A stretch of DNA of 26,796 nt from an uncultured Coriobacteriales bacterium (GTDB lineage: Bacteria > Actinomycetota > Coriobacteriia > Coriobacteriales > Atopobiaceae), in assembly GCA_946530775.1 (NCBI GenBank), contig CAMNAH010000001.1, forward strand, positions 1 to 26,796, in the 5' to 3' direction. The notes beneath the pieces are model-generated. The model did not search any database and had not been told where the DNA came from. It saw only the letters and a list, made by a program, of their open reading frames with translations. This document shows positions 23,288-26,796 of the stretch, piece after piece. A program made the translations under genes and the position numbers. Numbering within the stretch: position 1 is the stretch's first letter; every line of letters begins with the position of its first letter.

Positions 23288-24097
23288 CTACATCGCACTC
23301 CCCTCGTCAACCTCGTCTCCCGATACAGGCTGCTCCTGTGCCGCACTCTGATCTGGACGTTGCTCTGCGGCATCCGCAGCAGACGAATCGTCTTCCGCAG
23401 CTACAGGCGCCTGAGGCTCTGCATGCACCTCGGTCGGCGCGTCCACCTGCGTGGACTCCTCAAACTCAACGTCATCGGCAGGCACCACGAGGCGCAGGTC
23501 GCCACGCGCGCTCGCACCCAGCACCGCGCTCACATCTTCGGGGTGCACGGCAAGGGATACGGTCTGCGTCTGGGAGAACGTCGTCGATTCGATCGGAGAA
23601 GCCAGGACAAGGGCCGAGGCCGTGAGCAACACCGTGCTGTTCGCACCCACGGCATACGCGACAACGCGGGTGCCGGCCGCGATGTTCTTGGACAGCCCGA
23701 GCTTGTCGTTCATGGGAAGCGAGAGCGCGACGAAGCCCGCGGGAACATCGAGGCCGCTCGTTCCGTCGCGCACGTTGAGCTGCGTCAAGGGCAGTCCCTT
23801 GGCAAGCGGGACCGTGATCTGCTTGCCTACCACGTCCTCGAGCCTGACCAAAGCCTGGTCGGGCGCAAGGTCGGAGAGCCATTCCCGGGTGGTAACCGAC
23901 GAGGCATCCACCACATCGCCGTATTCGAGGGTCCGCGTTGCGACGAGCAGGCTCACCACCTCGCCGCCATAGCGTTCAAGCGTCTCGAGGCGCATCTTCT
24001 CGGCCTCGGCTTTGATGTGGGATCCGTAGAGCAGGCATGCCCCGCATGCCGCAACCCCGCAGAGCACCGATATGATCAACCGCATTCGTCTGGACAT
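23288..24097 (-). CDS. cpaB: CpaB/RcpC-like SAF-domain pilus assembly protein
   Basis: A 269-aa protein with an N-terminal membrane anchor (MRLIISVLCGVAACGACLLYG). A SAF domain follows (ATRTLEYGDVVDASSVTTREW, then VVGKQITVPLAKGLPLTQLNV), then an RcpC/CpaB domain, and a C-terminal acidic, Ala/Glu/Gln-rich low-complexity tail of about 60 residues. CpaB proteins act outside the membrane in Tad pilus assembly. ATG 24097 is preferred, with GAGGAGG twelve bases upstream; an in-frame GTG at 24118 has a Shine-Dalgarno too close. It is the first gene of the Tad operon. Confidence 0.85.
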   Translation of the reverse strand: MSRRMRLIISVLCGVAACGACLLYGSHIKAEAEKMRLETLERYGGEVVSLLVATRTLEYGDVVDASSVTTREWLSDLAPDQALVRLEDVVGKQITVPLAKGLPLTQLNVRDGTSGLDVPAGFVALSLPMNDKLGLSKNIAAGTRVVAYAVGANSTVLLTASALVLASPIESTTFSQTQTVSLAVHPEDVSAVLGASARGDLRLVVPADDVEFEESTQVDAPTEVHAEPQAPVAAEDDSSAADAAEQRPDQSAAQEQPVSGDEVDEGSAM

Positions 24098-24169
24098 GGG
24101 CTTGCCAATCCTCCTCACCTTGCTTGCAAGCGATTGTCCAATGCTGTCCTGTTGAAAACTCGAGAACGA

Positions 24170-24418
24170 ATGGGCAAGGTTGCAGCAAACGTGCCCGAAT
24201 CTGTCAGGTATCTGTCAGCGGATTGCATTTCCGCAGTTCAAATGCATGTTGATTCGCTTCGCGCGCTCGAGCCTGTCAGCGAAGATCGCACCGAAATGCA
24301 GGAGATAATGCCCTTCTTGCGAGACGTCATGTCAAGGAGTGTCAAAGCGTGGCGGGAAGCGGCGAAGCGCATCGGCAGGCACGCGCACAAGCTGCGCAAA
24401 CATGCGCTATACTCGTAG
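24170..24418 (+). CDS. Doubtful 82-aa small ORF
   Basis: An open frame of 82 codons (MGKVAANVPESVRYLS... to KLRKHALYS) with a basic, amphipathic C-terminal half. The Shine-Dalgarno is weak (GAGAA four bases upstream). About 65% of third positions are G or C by hand count, which looks low beside the strongly GC-ending codons of the neighbours. I recognise no family. It may be chance, since the region also carries promoter-like repeats. Confidence 0.2.
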   Translation: MGKVAANVPESVRYLSADCISAVQMHVDSLRALEPVSEDRTEMQEIMPFLRDVMSRSVKAWREAAKRIGRHAHKLRKHALYS

Positions 24419-24438
24419 TTAGCTAATCGCGCGCGATT
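24408..24438 (+). promoter_or_regulatory. marR promoter -10 and candidate autoregulatory operator
   Basis: The -10 TATACT lies at 24408-24413. The perfect 14-bp palindrome AATCGCGCGCGATT (24425-24438) begins about 12 bp downstream, where a bound MarR dimer would block transcription. The -35 is weak. Confidence 0.5.
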
Positions 24439-24464
24439 ATATAGCGCCAAGAAAGGACCGCCTC

Positions 24465-24896
24465 ATGCCCGATTTCGACCCGCTCGCCCTTGAGAACCAA
24501 CTGTGCTTTCCGCTCTATGCGGCATCGAAGGAGCTCACGAGGCGCTACAAGCCCTTCCTGGACCCGCTGGGGCTCACATACACGCAATACGTCGCCATGA
24601 TGGTTCTGTGGGCTCAGGACGGCATCACCGTGGGCGAACTGGGCAGGAAGCTCTATCTTGATTCCGCAACCCTCACGCCGCTTCTCAAGCGCCTGGAGGC
24701 CCATGGCTATGTGCGCAGGGAGCGCTCGAAGGATGACGAGCGTGCGGTGATCGTCACGCTCACCGATGAGGGACGTGCCCTGCGCGATAAGGCCGTCGAG
24801 GTTCCCTTCTGCATAGCAGGGTGCCTGAACATCGCTCCTGAGGACGCTGTCCAGCTCAAGGCGCTGCTCGAGAAGGTGCTTCAGTCCTTCGAATAG
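24465..24896 (+). CDS. OhrR-type MarR family regulator
   Basis: A 143-aa winged-helix repressor. The N-terminus LENQLCFPLYAASKELTRRYKPFLDPLGLTYTQYVAMMVLW is the OhrR subfamily signature with the peroxide-sensing Cys14, followed by the wing KRLEAHGYVRRERSKDDERAVIVTLT. OhrR proteins release DNA when this Cys is oxidised by organic hydroperoxides. Two further Cys (VPFCIAGC) near the C-terminus would allow the two-Cys mechanism. AAGAAAGGA lies eight bases before the ATG. No ohr peroxidase gene is adjacent. Its 3' end overlaps the convergent phosphodiesterase gene by 16 bp. Confidence 0.9.
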   Translation: MPDFDPLALENQLCFPLYAASKELTRRYKPFLDPLGLTYTQYVAMMVLWAQDGITVGELGRKLYLDSATLTPLLKRLEAHGYVRRERSKDDERAVIVTLTDEGRALRDKAVEVPFCIAGCLNIAPEDAVQLKALLEKVLQSFE

Positions 24897-25786
24897 GCCG
24901 AGCTCTCAGGCTCCGGCACGAACCCCTCGAAGATAGCGACTCCTCCCCTATCCTCGCATGCGCGGATCTCATCGATCGTGTGGAGCGTCCAGCCCACATA
25001 GGCGCCGCCCAGCACCCTGGTCGCCAGCGCAGGAGCGGGCAGCTCCGCATCGTCGAAGCGATACGCCACGAAATCCGGGCGCGTGAGCGCATTGGCTGCG
25101 AGCAACGTCGCCGCAATATCGAATGCCGTGCCCTTGCCGCTCCCCTGGCCTTCAGCAAGGAAGTTCTGCGAGAGCTGGCCGCGGAAGACCTCGGGACGCA
25201 TCTCGCGCAGCCATCGCACCACGCGCGGGTCGAAGCTCTCGACGCAGTAGGAAAGATCATGGCGGTCGAGCTCGGCCATGGTCTCGGATGTGAGCTGCGC
25301 GTAGTTTTCGCCGTATGTCTTGACCTCCACGATAAGCGGAAGACCCGAGCCAAGCCGCTCGTATGCGGCGAGAACGTCGGAGAACAGCGGAATGTGCTCG
25401 TCTGTGCCAGAAAGACGCAGCTCCCCGATCTGCGCGAGGGAGAGCTCCTCCACGATGGCATGCACGCCCGTCATGCGCGCAAGATCGGAGTCATGAACCA
25501 CGACGAGCTTGCCGTCGGATGTGAGGTGCACATCGAGCTCGGACCCAAAGCCGAGCGACGCCGCACGCTCGAACGCCGCGAGCGAGTTCTCGGGAATGCC
25601 GAGCGAGGGGTCGTAGAGGCCGCGGTGCGCATAGCGGAACCGCCTCAGATGCTCCCAGGTCCTCTGACGCCCATCCGAGCGCGGTCGCGGCGCCACGAGG
25701 GCGCATGCGGCGCCTGCGAGCACGGCAGATGCAAACGCAAGCCGTGCAATGCCCTTACGCGCCAAGCTCCTCGCCTTCTTCCGCAT
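24881..25786 (-). CDS. Membrane-anchored glycerophosphodiester phosphodiesterase
   Basis: A 301-aa GDPD-family enzyme that hydrolyses glycerophosphodiesters to glycerol-3-phosphate and an alcohol. A basic start and hydrophobic segment (residues 12-32) anchor it to the membrane or act as a signal. The catalytic TIM barrel shows AHRG (H54), PENS (E66), SELDVHLTSDG (metal ligands E83, D85), VVVHD (catalytic H98) and LIVEVK. The start overlaps the upstream kinase gene by 32 bp and has a weak Shine-Dalgarno; a TTG eight codons in has AAGG at good spacing and is an alternative. It may act on lipid head groups or lipoteichoic acid fragments. Confidence 0.88.
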   Translation of the reverse strand: MRKKARSLARKGIARLAFASAVLAGAACALVAPRPRSDGRQRTWEHLRRFRYAHRGLYDPSLGIPENSLAAFERAASLGFGSELDVHLTSDGKLVVVHDSDLARMTGVHAIVEELSLAQIGELRLSGTDEHIPLFSDVLAAYERLGSGLPLIVEVKTYGENYAQLTSETMAELDRHDLSYCVESFDPRVVRWLREMRPEVFRGQLSQNFLAEGQGSGKGTAFDIAATLLAANALTRPDFVAYRFDDAELPAPALATRVLGGAYVGWTLHTIDEIRACEDRGGVAIFEGFVPEPESSAYSKD

Positions 25787-26543
25787 GCTCGGGCGTGAGC
25801 GTGGTCACGCCGTCGGCCTCGGAGAAGATATAGCCCTCGTCGTGCGGGCACACATGCGCGAGCACGCGGCGCACGTTGGGTCCATCGGTGCGCTCGTAGT
25901 GCGCGAGCGCCTCCTCATAGCTCACGCCGCCACGGGCCTTGCGCGCGATAAGACGCTCGCGCAGATCGGCCTCATCGGCTCCGATGAAGATGCTGTAGTC
26001 GCACAGCTTGGCGAAATCCTGCCAATACTCCTCATCGAGCAGCAGGTAGTTACCCTCGATGAGCACGATGTCGGCATAGATGCGCGTGCCCTTGGGACGC
26101 GGGTTGTGGATGGTGCGGTCGTAGACCGGCCAGGGCATGTTGACCATGACGGTGAGGTTATCGAGATGCTTCTTGAACTCGATGAGGTCGAATGTCTCGG
26201 GCGTGCCCTTGAACGCCTTGAGCGGCACCGGCTTACCATCGACGAGGATGGCATGCGTCTTGAGGTAGTCGTTGTAGTAGTGGAAGCCGTCGAGGCCCAC
26301 GGCCTGAAACACGTCGCGGCCGAGCTCCTCCTTGGCGAGCATCTCGAGCACGAGCGCAATCGTGGACTTGCCGGTTCCGGGAGGTGCGGCGAGGAACACC
26401 ACCGTACGGCGTCCCAGACGGTCGTGGAGCTCCTTCAGGGTATGGAGCAGGGGCACGAACACCCTATCAACCGTCTCGGCGCTGTACTTGGCCTCATAGG
26501 TGTAGCCGTTCACCGTCACATCGAACGAGCGGATCTCATCCAT
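25755..26543 (-). CDS. Uridine-kinase/phosphoribulokinase-like P-loop kinase
   Basis: A 262-aa kinase. Walker A is AAPPGTGKST (K59), with a substrate-binding GLDGFHYYNDYL. The core PRK/URK fold features YDRTIHNPRPKGTRIYADIVLIEGNYLLLDEEYW, with Asp/Glu near the active site, and a lid region RLIARKARGG. It phosphorylates a nucleoside, sugar or pantothenate-like substrate; the sequence does not say which. Such genes are usually annotated as nucleoside/nucleotide kinases. ATG 26543 is used, with GGGGAG upstream, instead of the longer frame to 26579. It is transcribed ahead of the phosphodiesterase and overlaps it by 32 bp, so a linked pathway is possible. Confidence 0.85.
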   Translation of the reverse strand: MDEIRSFDVTVNGYTYEAKYSAETVDRVFVPLLHTLKELHDRLGRRTVVFLAAPPGTGKSTIALVLEMLAKEELGRDVFQAVGLDGFHYYNDYLKTHAILVDGKPVPLKAFKGTPETFDLIEFKKHLDNLTVMVNMPWPVYDRTIHNPRPKGTRIYADIVLIEGNYLLLDEEYWQDFAKLCDYSIFIGADEADLRERLIARKARGGVSYEEALAHYERTDGPNVRRVLAHVCPHDEGYIFSEADGVTTLTPEHAEEGEELGA

Positions 26544-26586
26544 CGCTTCTCCCCTTGCAAGAACCCTTCGAACAATCAACAGTCCA

Positions 26587-26592
26587 ACTATA
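26587..26592 (-). promoter_or_regulatory. Candidate -10 for the P-loop kinase gene
   Basis: TATAGT on the minus strand lies 44 bp before the start codon, just beyond the terminator of the preceding gene. No convincing -35 is seen. Confidence 0.35.
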
Positions 26593-26596
26593 CATC

Positions 26597-26626
26597 AACG
26601 AAAGAGCCGCCCCGAAGGGCGGCTCT
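26597..26626 (-). terminator. Terminator after the peptide-binding protein gene
   Basis: A 10-bp perfect stem AGAGCCGCCC/GGGCGGCTCT (26603-26626) with a TTCG tetraloop on the minus strand is followed by TTTCGTT. It lies about 35 bp past the stop codon at 26662. Confidence 0.75.
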
Positions 26627-26661
26627 CGTAGCTCTAACGAGCGTCTGTGAACGAAAGGCTC

Positions 26662-26796
26662 TTAGAAGAGGCTCTGGTTGACGTTCCAGCAGACGTAGTA
26701 GGTGCCGGCGTAGGGAGCGACGACATACTGGTCGGCATACTGCTCCTTGACGCGGGCCATCTCGTTGGTCGGGATCTCGTCGATGAAGTGCCAGTC
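26662..26796 (-). pseudogene. Oligopeptide ABC transporter substrate-binding protein, C-terminally shortened (5' end outside window)
   Basis: A 44-residue end fragment, DWHFIDEIPTNEMARVKEQY...YVVAPYAGTYYVCWNVNQSLF, then TAA. It matches the middle of OppA-type binding proteins, where the GTYYV-x-x-N strand normally continues with F-x-D-x-R-V-R-x-A-L and about 200 more residues. Here a stop and terminator follow at once, and reading on past the stop gives no DVRVRKAL-like continuation. The protein would thus lack its C-terminal lobe. It may be a decayed gene; alternatively the missing part was lost by deletion. The 5' part is not visible. Confidence 0.6.

Larger units (their letters stand above)
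24098..24464. promoter_or_regulatory. Intergenic control region between Tad operon and marR
   Basis: A stretch of 367 bp without a convincing gene, divergent between cpaB and the MarR gene. It holds five TGTCA copies on the plus strand at 24203, 24214, 24274, 24330 and 24340 (TGTCAG three times, TGTCAA twice). It also has a GCTTGCAAGC palindrome (24122-24131) near cpaB and the marR promoter and palindrome at the right end. Read on the minus strand, TTGACA (24330-24335), a 19-bp spacer and CATTAT (24305-24310) is the best candidate Tad promoter, which would give a leader of about 200 nt. Confidence 0.45.

Noticed and set aside
1..26796. CRISPR array, insertion sequence or prophage
   Set aside because: No regularly spaced direct repeats, transposase, integrase or phage genes were seen.

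Overview
The window is high-GC bacterial DNA with dense, mostly GC-ending codons, short intergenic gaps, and start codons preceded by G-rich Shine-Dalgarno sequences. The gene set is an actinobacterial argJBD operon and argR, a CarD-type regulator, citrate synthase, a Tad/Flp pilus locus without an outer-membrane secretin, and proteins with zinc-ribbon, YARHG and DUF2207 domains. This fits a gut-type Coriobacteriia member, with Collinsella or a relative as the best guess. That placement is an inference from protein style and gene content, not from a database search.

Layout, left to right. 1-1130: 3' part of an MFS (UMF1/Atg22-like) transporter, ending at a strong palindromic terminator. 1244-4671 (minus): argJ-argB-argD, with a promoter and ARG-box-like operators upstream of argJ. 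4827-5879 (minus): a membrane-anchored C39-fold protein in which the catalytic Cys is Ser. 6050-6481: argR. 6486-8791 (minus): citrate synthase and a HAD phosphatase, translationally coupled. 8909-9409 (minus): CarD-like regulator, divergent from a TetR regulator (9571-10218). 10279-10354 (minus): tRNA-Phe(GAA) with its own promoter and terminator. 10435-10770 (minus): acylphosphatase. 10888-11568: Tat-exported lipoprotein cyclophilin. 11687-12478: zinc-ribbon/YARHG membrane protein. 12502-14487 (minus): large DUF2207 membrane protein with a Gly-rich tail.

14606-24097 (minus) is the centrepiece, a 9.5-kb Tad pilus operon of 13 tightly packed genes. In transcription order these are cpaB, tadZ, tadA (ATPase), tadB, tadC, a 58-aa Flp pilin, an unknown secreted protein, a second Flp-like pilin, tadE, a large tadG-like gene, a second tadE, a DUF192 gene and a zinc-ribbon/FHA gene. 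Neighbouring genes overlap, abut, or lie at most 25 bp apart, so they are probably translationally coupled. TadZ would position the machine, TadA power it through the TadB/TadC platform, and Flp form the filament with the TadE/G proteins as minor pseudopilins. No prepilin peptidase (TadV/CpaA) is in the window.

24098-24464 is an intergenic region with phased TGTCA repeats and a weak small ORF. It leads to an OhrR-type MarR regulator (24465-24896) with a palindrome over its start region. This gene converges on a membrane-anchored glycerophosphodiester phosphodiesterase (24881-25786), which overlaps a uridine-kinase-like P-loop kinase (25755-26543). The right edge holds the end of an oligopeptide-binding protein that appears to lack its C-terminal lobe, followed by a hairpin terminator.
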